The position numbers and the translations under genes are program-made. This document shows positions 7,965-16,091 of a DNA stretch of 24,057 nt, piece after piece. Positions within the stretch are counted from its first letter, which is position 1, and every line of letters begins with the position of its first letter. The stretch is taken from contig QYQC01000076.1 of assembly GCA_007280315.1 (NCBI GenBank), positions 1-24,057 of the forward strand, given 5' to 3'. The stretch is from Betaproteobacteria bacterium. GTDB taxonomy: Bacteria; Pseudomonadota; Gammaproteobacteria; Burkholderiales; SG8-39. Under the pieces are notes generated by a model. The model saw nothing but the letters and a program-made list of their open reading frames with translations, did not search any database and was not told where the DNA came from.

Positions 7965-10324
7965 AAATCGGCGCTGATACTATACGCACAATTCTCGAAC
8001 GTCCGCTGAGCCAGTCGGAAATGGAAGGACTGTTGCGGGGGCTGGACGAAGGCGAGAAAGTGCAACTGTTCGTCCGCATGGCGGAACTGGCGCGCCGCGC
8101 ATCAGCGGTAGCAGACATTGCCAATCGCGTCTCCGACAGCCTGTCGCTCGACGTGCTGTTCCCGCGCCTGATGCAGGTGGTTACGGAGACGCTGAACGCC
8201 GATCGCAGTTCGATGTTTCTGTACGATCCGGAAACCAGGGAACTCTACTCGCGCGTGATGCAGGGCAATGCGATGGGGGAAGTCCGCTTTCCCAGCAGCC
8301 TCGGCATCGCCGGTTCGGTATTTACAAGCGGCGAGGCGGAAATCATCACCGCGGACGCCTATTCCAACAGCCGCTTCAACCAGGAGGTCGACCGGCGTAC
8401 CGGCTACCGCACCCGGAATATCCTGTGCGTGCCGATTCGCAACAAGAGCCGCGAAGTAATCGGCGTTACCCAGGTTCTGAACAAGCACACCGGCGATTTT
8501 GACATCGAGGATCAGCGCCTGCTCGAAGGGCTGTCGCAACAGGCCGCCGCTGCGCTGGAGAATGCGTGCCTGTTCGAGAAAGTCGAGCGCCAGCAGCGCG
8601 AGGAGGCGATGCTGCTCGAAGTCATCAGTTCGATCGCCTCGGAAATTCGTATCGGACCGCTGCTGGCCAGGATTCTCGCGGCGGCGACGCAGCTGCTCGA
8701 TTCCGAACGCGGCGCCTTATTCCTGTACGACCCCAAGCGCAACGAACTGTATTCGCATGCGGCCGGAGGCATCGACAGCGCCGAGATTCGCTTCCCCGCG
8801 AACGCCGGCATCGCCGGGGAGTGCTTCACCTCGGGCAGCGTGATCAATATTCTGGATGCCTACAAGGATCCGCGTTTCAATCCTGACATCGACAAGCACA
8901 CCGGCTACAGGACCCACAGCATGTTGTGCATGCCGATAGTGGCCAAGGGCGCGCGCGTCATCGGCGTGATGGAAATACTCAATCGCAAGGTTGGCGTGTT
9001 CGGCCCGGCCGACGAGAAGCGGCTGCATGCTTTCTGCGCCGAAGCCGCGGTGTCGATTCAGAATGCGCAACTGTTCGAGGAGGTCAGCACCGAGCGCAAT
9101 TACAACGAATCGATCCTGCGCAGCATGCGCAATGCGGTGCTCACGCTCGATGCCGCCGGCGTCGTGCGCAAAATAAACGAATCCGCGGTGCGCATCCTGC
9201 GACGCACGGAAAGCGACCTGTTGGGACGCACGCTAGGGGAGCTTTTTGTCGGCCGCAATGCCTGGATATGCCAGAGTCTGGACACGGTACGCGCCGAAGG
9301 CAAGACCGACATGACGGTGGATACCGAAGTTTTCATGGACGACGCGCAGGCGGTGTCGGTCGATCTCACGACGGTGCCGCTGCTGAGCATAAGCGACGAA
9401 CCGATTGGCTACATGCTGATGCTTGAGGACATTACACGCGAGAAGCGTTTGCGCAACACCATGTCGCGTTACATGAGCAAGACGGTAGTTGATCGCCTGC
9501 TTGAAAGCGGCGAAGCGGTGCTCGGCGGCATAAGCCGCGAAGTGAGCGTGCTGTTTTCGGACATCCGTGGTTTCACTACCATTTCTGAACGGCTGGGCGC
9601 CCAGGAAACGGTGGCTCTGCTCAACGAATATTTCACCGACATGGTGGATATAGTATTCGCGCACCAAGGCGTGCTCGACAAGTACATGGGCGACATGATC
9701 ATGGCGGTATTCGGTTCCGTGCTGCAGAACGCGGACGACGTAGAGAATGCGGTAAACGTCGGCAACAAGATGATGGCGGGACTGCGCGTGCTGAATCTGC
9801 GGCTCGAACAGCGCGGGCGCGAACCGATCCGGATCGGTGTCGGCATCAGTACCGGCGACGTAATCGCAGGCAACATCGGCTCGCCGAAACGGCTGGAATA
9901 TACGGTAATCGGCAACCGCGTAAACATCGCTCACCGTTTGGAAGACGCGAACAAGTTCTATGGCACTTCGGTCCTGATCTGCAATCAGACGCGCGAGCGG
10001 ATGAAAGATCTGTCGCAGCTTCGCGAGATCGATCTGATACGCGTGCGCGGCATGGAAATGCCGGTCGCCATCTATGAGGCGATCGGGCATCACGATGAAA
10101 GCTCGTTTCCGCAGCGCGACGACGTGCTGGGCGCATTTACCGAGGGGCTGTCGCGGTATCGCCAGCGCAATTGGACCGAAGCGCGGCGGCGCTTTGGCGA
10201 TGCGCTGGCCGCAAATCCGAAGGATGGGCCGTCACGAATGTACCTGGACCGCTGTGAAATTTTCCGCAATAAGCCGCCGGCCCCGGATTGGGACGGCGTG
10301 TGGACCATGCAGGGTAAATACTAG
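7961..10324 (+). CDS. Class III adenylate cyclase, GAF-GAF-PAS-cyclase (CyaB1-like)
   Basis: A 787-residue protein predicted to make cAMP from ATP. Domain order is GAF-A (about 60-200), GAF-B (about 230-370), PAS (about 385-492), catalytic domain (about 525-685) and a short helical C-terminal tail. This order matches cyanobacterial CyaB1/CyaB2. The cyclase has both metal aspartates (D534 in LFSDIRGF, D578 in KYMGD), the purine-selecting pair K574 and T648 (Lys/Thr as in CyaB1, favouring ATP) and the transition-state pair N655 and R659. Each GAF has a variant of the NKFDE motif of cyclic-nucleotide-binding GAFs: N174-K175, F180, D184-Q185 in GAF-A, and N341-R342, F347, D351-E352 in GAF-B. No membrane segment is seen. 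The stop lies one base before the HD-GYP start. The cyclase start lacks a clear ribosome binding site. Confidence 0.9.
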   Translation: MKIGADTIRTILERPLSQSEMEGLLRGLDEGEKVQLFVRMAELARRASAVADIANRVSDSLSLDVLFPRLMQVVTETLNADRSSMFLYDPETRELYSRVMQGNAMGEVRFPSSLGIAGSVFTSGEAEIITADAYSNSRFNQEVDRRTGYRTRNILCVPIRNKSREVIGVTQVLNKHTGDFDIEDQRLLEGLSQQAAAALENACLFEKVERQQREEAMLLEVISSIASEIRIGPLLARILAAATQLLDSERGALFLYDPKRNELYSHAAGGIDSAEIRFPANAGIAGECFTSGSVINILDAYKDPRFNPDIDKHTGYRTHSMLCMPIVAKGARVIGVMEILNRKVGVFGPADEKRLHAFCAEAAVSIQNAQLFEEVSTERNYNESILRSMRNAVLTLDAAGVVRKINESAVRILRRTESDLLGRTLGELFVGRNAWICQSLDTVRAEGKTDMTVDTEVFMDDAQAVSVDLTTVPLLSISDEPIGYMLMLEDITREKRLRNTMSRYMSKTVVDRLLESGEAVLGGISREVSVLFSDIRGFTTISERLGAQETVALLNEYFTDMVDIVFAHQGVLDKYMGDMIMAVFGSVLQNADDVENAVNVGNKMMAGLRVLNLRLEQRGREPIRIGVGISTGDVIAGNIGSPKRLEYTVIGNRVNIAHRLEDANKFYGTSVLICNQTRERMKDLSQLREIDLIRVRGMEMPVAIYEAIGHHDESSFPQRDDVLGAFTEGLSRYRQRNWTEARRRFGDALAANPKDGPSRMYLDRCEIFRNKPPAPDWDGVWTMQGKY

Positions 10325-10325
10325 A

Positions 10326-11519
10326 ATGGCCCTGAGAGAAATACCGGTCGAAGAACTGCAACTGGGCATGTACGTGTCCAAGCTCGATCGACCGTGGACC
10401 GAAACTCCGTTCGTGTTTCAGGGCTTCATTTTGCGCAGCGAAAAGCAGATCGACGTGATGACGAAGCTGTGCAAGAAGGTTTTTGTCGATCCGGAAAAGG
10501 AGGACATGAGCGAGGCGAAAGCCGCGGGTTCGGCGGCCAACATCCGCGGTACCACGGTGTACAAGGTGAGCGCCAGCCTCGATGTCGAGTTGCCGCGGGC
10601 CCGCAGCGCCATCGCCGAAACGGCCAATGTCCTGAGGCAGATCAGCCGCGACGTGCAGGTCGGTGGTGCGGTCGACGGGCCCAAGGTGAAGCAGGCGGCC
10701 TCCGATATTACCGAAAGCGTGGTGCGCAATCCGGATGCGGCGACGCTGCTGGTGCAACTGCAGGAGAAGAGTGGCGAAGCCTTCAACCGCGCAATCCATG
10801 TATCGGTGATGATGAGTATATTCGGCCGGTTTCTGCAGCTGTCGCGCGAGAGCATCGAGCAGCTCGGGATGCTTGGCCTGCTGCAGGACGCGGGCAAGCT
10901 CAAGCTGCCGACTGCGCTGCTCGAAAAGCGAGGCGCGCTGACCGCGGAGGAGACGGCGACGTTCCAGACGCACGTCGACCATACGGTCGAAATCCTGGGC
11001 AAGACGCCGGGCCTGCCGCATGATCTTCCGGGTCTCGCATCCTTGCATCACGAGCATTTCGACGGTTCCGGGTATCCGCGCGGATTGCGTGGCGTGGCGA
11101 TCGCCCTTCCCGGGATGATCGCCGCCATCGTGGACGCGTTCGACACCCTGGTCGCGCCGCCGCCGCAGGGCAAACATATGTCGCCATCGAACGCGCTCAA
11201 TGTCGTTTACAAGGGGCGCGGCAGCCTGTTCCAGCCTGCACTGGTCGAGCAGTTCATTCAATGCGTGGGCATCTATCCCGTGGGTAGCGCTGTCGAGCTG
11301 AACACCGGGGAGGTGGGAATCGTGATCGCGCAGAATCCGTTACGCCGCCTGCAACCGCGCGTCATGGTGGTCAAGGACGCGAAGGGCAACGAGAACCGAC
11401 CCTACAAGATGCTGGATTTGTCCAAAGAGCCCAAGGCAACGCCCGACGAGATCTACCGCATCCGCCATACGCTGGAATATGACGCGATCAAGGTCGATCC
11501 TAGGGAACTGTTCCTTTGA
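10326..11519 (+). CDS. DUF3391 / HD-GYP protein with altered HD motif
   Basis: A 397-residue protein with an N-terminal DUF3391-type domain (about 1-60, LQLGMYVSKLDRPW and VFVDPEKED) and an HD-GYP domain (about 150-320). Active HD-GYP proteins hydrolyse c-di-GMP at a di- or trinuclear metal centre. Here most ligand positions are kept: H158, D188, H216, H241-H242, the GYP segment (HHEHFDGSGYP, 241-251) and D270. However the HD histidine is replaced by glutamine (LLQDAGK, Q187). Phosphodiesterase activity is therefore doubtful, and a receptor or scaffold role is plausible. The last 80 residues form an extra C-terminal domain (VGSAVELNTGEVGIV) common in this family. The start is one base after the cyclase stop, so translation is probably coupled. 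A frame open from 10074 is only overlap with the cyclase. Confidence 0.88.
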   Translation: MALREIPVEELQLGMYVSKLDRPWTETPFVFQGFILRSEKQIDVMTKLCKKVFVDPEKEDMSEAKAAGSAANIRGTTVYKVSASLDVELPRARSAIAETANVLRQISRDVQVGGAVDGPKVKQAASDITESVVRNPDAATLLVQLQEKSGEAFNRAIHVSVMMSIFGRFLQLSRESIEQLGMLGLLQDAGKLKLPTALLEKRGALTAEETATFQTHVDHTVEILGKTPGLPHDLPGLASLHHEHFDGSGYPRGLRGVAIALPGMIAAIVDAFDTLVAPPPQGKHMSPSNALNVVYKGRGSLFQPALVEQFIQCVGIYPVGSAVELNTGEVGIVIAQNPLRRLQPRVMVVKDAKGNENRPYKMLDLSKEPKATPDEIYRIRHTLEYDAIKVDPRELFL

Positions 11520-12820
11520 GTCCGGACGACCCGACGGGGCGAGACGGCGCCCCGGCCACTCCGTTTGACGCAGCTGGAATCCCGTTTCTCGACAAATTGC
11601 GCCAATGCGTCGCGAGGCGCCGGGCGGATAGGCAGAGCATGGCTTTGCTTCTGGTGGATTGCGGGGTAATAGAGCGCATCGACGCGCTGTGGGGCTATGA
11701 GGCTGGCGACGCGGCGCGTGCGCGGATGGTCGCCACGCTTGGCGCTGAAGTACTGCGGCCCGACGATTTTGTCGGTGTGATGGGGCGCGATCACCTCGCC
11801 TGCGTGCTGTCGCTGGTAGACGGTCCGCAGCTGGCGCAACTCGCAGCGGAAAAGTCGTTGCGCGCCATGAACGCACCTCTTTGGCTGGGCGATTCTGAAG
11901 TCTACGCTTCCGCCTCGGTCGGAATCGCGATGTTTCCAGCGACTGCGGACGCGGCGGAGGAACTGCTGCGACAGGCAAGAAGCGCATGCGCCGCGGCGTC
12001 CATCTCGGCCAGTCACATTGTCCAATTCGACGAGGGGCAGAGTTCCTTGGCATCGCTGCTGGTCGAGGAAGGCCGGTTGCGTTCGGCGATCGCCGAAGAC
12101 GCGCTCGAACTGGTATTTCAGCCGCAGTTTGATTTGCGCTTCGGGCAAATGATGGGTGTGGAGGCCAAGCTGCGCTGGCGCGACGGCGAGCGCGAGCTGA
12201 TTTCGATGCGCGCGGCGATGGTCGCGGCGGAAGCGGGCGGGCTGGTTACCAAAATGATTTCGTCGCTATTGAACCGGGCGCTGCGCAACTGTGCCGAGTT
12301 CCGGCAGAGCGCCGGGCTGGATTTGCGCGTTGCAATCAATGTGCCGGCGCGCGGTCTGCTGGAACCGGGCGTTCCTGAACTGGTGGAGCGTGCGTTGCGC
12401 ACCTGGTCGCTGCGCCCGGGCCGGCTGGTGATTGAAATCGACGATGTTTCAGCGCTTCAGGAAAGTGTCACGGCGCAGGCCGCATTGCTGCGCTTGCACG
12501 AGATCGGCGTGAAACTGTCGATCGATGATGCCCGCGCGCCGCTGTCGACGCTGTTCTGGCTTGCGAACATGCCGTTTCAGGAACTAAAGATCGACCTGTC
12601 CATGGCGCAGGACTGGACCGGGCAGACGCGGTCCGAAGGCGTGCTGCGCTCACTCATCGACCTGGTGCACAAGCTGAAAATCGACGTGGTCGCTGTCGGC
12701 GGTGATGACGAAGCGGCGGTGGCCCGTCTGCTGGGCCTCGGCTGCGACTTCATTCAGGCGGATTTCAGGGGGGTACCGGTCAACGCGGAGGATTTTGTCG
12801 CCCGCTACGCCGATTCATAG
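11516..12820 (+). CDS. Degenerate GGDEF-EAL protein, probable c-di-GMP receptor or scaffold
   Basis: A 434-residue protein with a GGDEF-like domain (about 25-170) and an EAL-like domain (about 180-430). The GGDEF signature is replaced by MGRDH (89-93), so cyclase activity is not expected. In the EAL domain the motif reads EAK-LRW (216-218). N275, E307, D337-D338, K358 and Q414 are retained, but the DDFG(T)G loop has become DDARAP and the AEGVE segment with the general base reads AVGGDD (393-398). Hydrolysis is therefore unlikely while nucleotide binding remains possible, as in FimX-type proteins. The start is probably the TTG at 11516, overlapping the preceding TGA, with TAGGGA about ten bases upstream; the ATG at codon 42 would cut into the domain. 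It is the last gene of the cyclase operon. Confidence 0.85.
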   Translation: MSPDDPTGRDGAPATPFDAAGIPFLDKLRQCVARRRADRQSMALLLVDCGVIERIDALWGYEAGDAARARMVATLGAEVLRPDDFVGVMGRDHLACVLSLVDGPQLAQLAAEKSLRAMNAPLWLGDSEVYASASVGIAMFPATADAAEELLRQARSACAAASISASHIVQFDEGQSSLASLLVEEGRLRSAIAEDALELVFQPQFDLRFGQMMGVEAKLRWRDGERELISMRAAMVAAEAGGLVTKMISSLLNRALRNCAEFRQSAGLDLRVAINVPARGLLEPGVPELVERALRTWSLRPGRLVIEIDDVSALQESVTAQAALLRLHEIGVKLSIDDARAPLSTLFWLANMPFQELKIDLSMAQDWTGQTRSEGVLRSLIDLVHKLKIDVVAVGGDDEAAVARLLGLGCDFIQADFRGVPVNAEDFVARYADS

Positions 12821-12847
12821 CCCGTCGCGCGCAGCGTTTTGTTTCCT

Positions 12848-12889
12848 TTGACCTAAATCAAACACTGCCTGGACGCAGCGCGTAACTTA
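12848..12889 (+). promoter_or_regulatory. FNR/ANR-like box and weak -10 upstream of the exporter operon
   Basis: TTGACCTAAATCAA (12848-12861) matches the FNR consensus TTGAT-N4-ATCAA in nine of ten positions. TAACTT (12883-12888) is a possible -10, one base closer than the ideal class II spacing. The start site would be near 12895, leaving a leader of about 90 nt before the adaptor ATG. No minus-strand gene could use it, because the genes on both sides point right. Confidence 0.6.
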
Positions 12890-12986
12890 GGTGCTGGCAC
12901 CGCAGGACCAGCACGCTGCGCCAGGTTCGAGGAATATGACGCTTAATCTCTCCCGGCCCGCATTCGACGCGGCATAATTGCAAACC

Positions 12987-14207
12987 ATGAAGATAACCGG
13001 CATTTTCCACCGACGCGTGCAATCCGGCGGTGTCGCGATCGGTATCGCGCTGGCGCTCGCTGTTATCGCCTTGATCGCTGCTGCGGTGTGGTATCTGACC
13101 CGTCCGAAGCCGGTGACGGTAAGCGTGGCAACGGTCGGCGCCGGCCGCGTGGAGAATACCGTGGCGAACACGCGCGCCGGGTCGGTGATGGCGTGCCGCC
13201 GCGCCAAACTGGCCCCGCCGGCAGGCGGACGCATCGCGCGTATCAACGTTGCCGAAGGCGATCGGGTGCGCACCGGGCAGGTACTGCTCAGTTTGTGGAG
13301 CGATGACGTCGCCGCACGCGAACTCATGTCGCGCGAGCAGTTGCAGACGGCAAAGGCGCGGGTGCGCGAAATGTGCGAGTTGTCTAGAGCATCGGCGCGC
13401 GACGCGAAGCGGGCGCAGGAATTGCGGGCGCGCAACTTCGTTTCGCAGGAGGCGGTGGAGCGCTCCGCTACCGATGCCGCAGCGAAGCAGGCGGGATGCG
13501 ATTCGGCAGGGACGCAGGTGGCAGAGGCAGAAGCGCGCATCAAGGCGTCGCGCGCCGACATCGATCGCACCGTGCTGCGCGCCCCGTTTGCCGGCATTGT
13601 CGCCGAGGTCAACGGCGAGGTGGGCGAATATCTGACGCCCTCGCCGCCGGGCATCCCGACGCTGCCCGCAGTGGACCTGATCGACGACTCCTGCCTTTAC
13701 ATTTCAGCGCCGATCGACGAGGTGGATGCGGCGCAGCTCAAAGTCGGTATGAGCGGCCGGGTCACGCTGGATGCCTATCGCGGCCAGCATTTTGCCGGAA
13801 AGGTACGCCGCATCGCACCCTACGTGCTGGCGGTGGAGAAACAGGCGCGCACGGTTGAAGTGGAGGTAAGTTTCGAACAGCCCGACGCGGCGAAACATCT
13901 GCTGGTGGGCTACAGCGCCGATATCGAAATCGTGCTCGGCGGCCACGACGACGTGGTGCGGATTCCGACCCCGGCGCTGATGCCGGGTAATCGCGCGCTG
14001 GTTCTGGGCACGGACGGGCTGTTGCAGGAGCGCAGAATCGAAACCGGCCTGGCCAACTGGGAATACACCGAGGTGAAATCCGGACTCAGCAAAGGTGATC
14101 AAGTCGTTACCTCGCTCGAGCGCGAGGGTGTCAAGGCCGGGGCGCGCGCAGTGGCGGACAAGTCCGCGGCGGAGAAGAAGGAGGCCGCCAAGGCCCAAGC
14201 GCAATGA
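12987..14207 (+). CDS. Periplasmic adaptor of an ABC exporter (HlyD/MacA family)
   Basis: A 406-residue membrane-fusion protein linking an inner-membrane ABC exporter to an outer-membrane channel. One N-terminal membrane anchor (about 15-37) is followed by a lipoyl/biotinyl half-domain (LAPPAGGRIARINVAEGDRVRTGQVLLSL), an alpha-helical coiled-coil hairpin (about 105-195, rich in Ala, Arg and Glu), the second lipoyl half (DRTVLRAPFAGIVAEVNGEVGEYL), beta-barrel and membrane-proximal domains, and a charged Ala/Lys tail. The ATG at 12987 is chosen; an in-frame TTG at 12978 would add three residues. The stop overlaps the ATPase start in an ATGA junction. No outer-membrane TolC-like gene is present in the window. 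The exported substrate cannot be inferred. Confidence 0.9.
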   Translation: MKITGIFHRRVQSGGVAIGIALALAVIALIAAAVWYLTRPKPVTVSVATVGAGRVENTVANTRAGSVMACRRAKLAPPAGGRIARINVAEGDRVRTGQVLLSLWSDDVAARELMSREQLQTAKARVREMCELSRASARDAKRAQELRARNFVSQEAVERSATDAAAKQAGCDSAGTQVAEAEARIKASRADIDRTVLRAPFAGIVAEVNGEVGEYLTPSPPGIPTLPAVDLIDDSCLYISAPIDEVDAAQLKVGMSGRVTLDAYRGQHFAGKVRRIAPYVLAVEKQARTVEVEVSFEQPDAAKHLLVGYSADIEIVLGGHDDVVRIPTPALMPGNRALVLGTDGLLQERRIETGLANWEYTEVKSGLSKGDQVVTSLEREGVKAGARAVADKSAAEKKEAAKAQAQ

Positions 14208-14878
14208 TCCGTCTCACCGGCATAGCGCGCACTTTTCTGGTGGGTGGCGAGGAAGTTCACGCCCTGCGCACTGTGGACCTCGAAATCGCGCACGGCGAAT
14301 ACCTGTCGATCATGGGGCCCTCCGGATCGGGCAAATCGACGCTGCTCAATATCATCGGCCTGCTCGATCGTCCTGATGCGGGAAGCTACGAACTCGACCG
14401 CAAGAACGTGACCGCCCTGAGCGACGACGAACTGGCGCGGGTACGGCGCGAAAAGATCGGTTTCGTGTTTCAGTTCTTCCATCTGGTGCCGCGCCTGACC
14501 GCGGTACAGAATATCGAGCTGCCGATGATCCTGGCCGGCATCGATCCGGCCGAGCGAAAGCCACGGCTGGCGCGCCTGCTCGCCGAGTACGGCCTGGAAG
14601 AGCGCGCCGGCCACCGTCCGGACCAACTCTCCGGCGGCCAGTGCCAGCGCGTCGCAATTGCGCGCGCCATGTCGATGGGTCCGACGGTGATTCTGGCCGA
14701 CGAACCCACCGGAAATCTCGACCGGCATACCGGCCAGGAGGTGCTGAGCGTGCTCGAGCGTGTGCATCAGAATGGCGGAACGCTGGTGATTGTGACGCAC
14801 GATCCGGAGATCGGCGCGCGCGCCACGCGGCGGCTGCGCATGCTCGACGGTGCTGTGGTCGGCGACGATAGCGGTTGA
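14204..14878 (+). CDS. ABC exporter ATPase (MacB/LolD-like)
   Basis: A 224-residue nucleotide-binding subunit that powers the exporter from the cytoplasmic face of the inner membrane. Walker A is GPSGSGKS (38-45), the Q-loop is at Q90, the ABC signature LSGGQ is at 142-146, Walker B ends in DE (VILADE, 162-167), the D-loop follows (PTGNLD) and the switch histidine is H199. Sequence and length are typical of the MacB/LolD/FtsE type that works with FtsX-like permeases. A cysteine stands just after the signature (GGQCQRVA) where glutamine is more usual; this should not affect catalysis. It overlaps the adaptor gene by four bases and ends two bases before the first permease. Confidence 0.94.
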   Translation: MIRLTGIARTFLVGGEEVHALRTVDLEIAHGEYLSIMGPSGSGKSTLLNIIGLLDRPDAGSYELDRKNVTALSDDELARVRREKIGFVFQFFHLVPRLTAVQNIELPMILAGIDPAERKPRLARLLAEYGLEERAGHRPDQLSGGQCQRVAIARAMSMGPTVILADEPTGNLDRHTGQEVLSVLERVHQNGGTLVIVTHDPEIGARATRRLRMLDGAVVGDDSG

Positions 14879-14880
14879 GC

Positions 14881-16089
14881 ATGCGCCTCGCAGATTTGCT
14901 CAATTTCGCCTGGCAGGTACTGCGAGGTTCGGTTTCGCGCACACTGCTGATATTGCTCGCAATGGGCATTGGCGTCGCCGCGGTGGTGATGGTGACGGCG
15001 CTGGGCGAGGGCGCGCGGCTGTATGTGGCCAGCCAGTTCGGCGCGCTCGGCACTAACCTGATCATCGTGTTGCCCGGCCGCAGCGAAACGTCAGGCGCCA
15101 TGCCCGGCGTCCTGATCGGCAAGACGCCGCGCAGTCTGACGCTGGAAGACGCACTGGCGCTCAAGCGCAGCCACGCCATCCGGCGCTTCGCGCCCCTGAT
15201 AATCGGCGCGGGCGACGTGCGTACCGGCGCGCGCAGCCGCGAGACGCCCGTTTTGGGCTCCACATCCGAACTGATGGACATTCGCAGCATGGAATTGGCG
15301 CAAGGGGTGTTCCTGCCGCCGGGCGATCCACGCCACAGCCAGCCGGTGTGCGTCATCGGCTCCAAGGTGGCGAGTGAATTGTTCGGTTCGCGCCCGGCGC
15401 TGGGGGAATGGGTGCGCATCGGTGACCGGCGCTTTCGCGTGATCGGTATCCTCGCACCACAGGGCCAGTCGCTCGGCTTCAATACAAATGAAATCGTCAT
15501 CGTGCCGCTGGCTGCGGCACAGGCGCTGTTCAATACCGAGTCGCTGTTCCGCATCCTGATCGAGGCGAAGAGCCGGGAACAGATTGTCGCCGCCCAGGCC
15601 GATGTCGAGGAAATAGTGCGCCTGCGCCATGAAGGCGAGCGCGACATCACCGTGATCACGCAGGACGCCGTGCTCGCCACCTTTGACCGGATTCTGCGCG
15701 CGCTGACTCTGACCGTGGCAAGCATCGCCGCCATCAGCCTGGCGGTCGCCGGCATTCTGATCATGAACGTGATGCTGATCGCGGTGACGCAGCGCCGGCG
15801 CGAGATCGGCCTGCTCAAGGCGCTGGGGGCGACGGGCGCGCAGATCAGGTTGGCGTTCTTCACCGAGGCCATGCTGCTCGCGCTCGGCGGCGCCGCGGCG
15901 GGCCTCGTCGTGGGCGAACTGGGCCGCAGCATTGCGGTCCAGCTGTTTCCGGCGATCCCGTTTCAGGCGCCGTGGTGGGCGCTCGTCGCGGCTCCGGCGA
16001 CGGCGATGCTTACCGCCGTGTTGTTTACGCTCGCGCCGGCGCGGCGTGCGGCCAGGCTTGATCCGGTGCAGGCCCTGTCGCGGAGATAG
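14881..16089 (+). CDS. ABC exporter permease 1 (MacB-type core + FtsX)
   Basis: A 402-residue inner-membrane permease. One N-terminal transmembrane helix (about 18-40) is followed by a large periplasmic MacB-type core domain (GEGARLYVASQFGALGTNLIIVLPGR, IGSKVASELFG, FRVIGILAPQG) and a C-terminal FtsX domain with three helices (around 275-300, 320-350 and 360-390). The cytoplasmic coupling segment reads TQRRREIGLLKALGATGAQI. The ATG at 14881 is preferred; a TTG at 14875 overlapping the ATPase stop is possible. It is clearly paralogous to the next gene, so the exporter is likely a heterodimer of permeases sharing one ATPase. Confidence 0.92.
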   Translation: MRLADLLNFAWQVLRGSVSRTLLILLAMGIGVAAVVMVTALGEGARLYVASQFGALGTNLIIVLPGRSETSGAMPGVLIGKTPRSLTLEDALALKRSHAIRRFAPLIIGAGDVRTGARSRETPVLGSTSELMDIRSMELAQGVFLPPGDPRHSQPVCVIGSKVASELFGSRPALGEWVRIGDRRFRVIGILAPQGQSLGFNTNEIVIVPLAAAQALFNTESLFRILIEAKSREQIVAAQADVEEIVRLRHEGERDITVITQDAVLATFDRILRALTLTVASIAAISLAVAGILIMNVMLIAVTQRRREIGLLKALGATGAQIRLAFFTEAMLLALGGAAAGLVVGELGRSIAVQLFPAIPFQAPWWALVAAPATAMLTAVLFTLAPARRAARLDPVQALSRR

Positions 16090-16091
16090 AC

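Noticed and set aside
10074..10325. Upstream extension of the HD-GYP frame into the cyclase gene.
   Set aside because: The cyclase C-terminus is the coding frame there, and the DUF3391 domain starts at 10326.
11772..11800. A TGTGA...TCACC pair resembling a CRP site inside the GGDEF-EAL gene.
   Set aside because: The spacing is about ten bases instead of six, and it lies inside a coding region away from any promoter.
12887..13654. A 255-codon minus-strand frame over the adaptor gene and its promoter.
   Set aside because: It is Ser/Ala/Arg-rich low complexity without domain features and overlaps the membrane anchor and lipoyl domain of the real adaptor gene.
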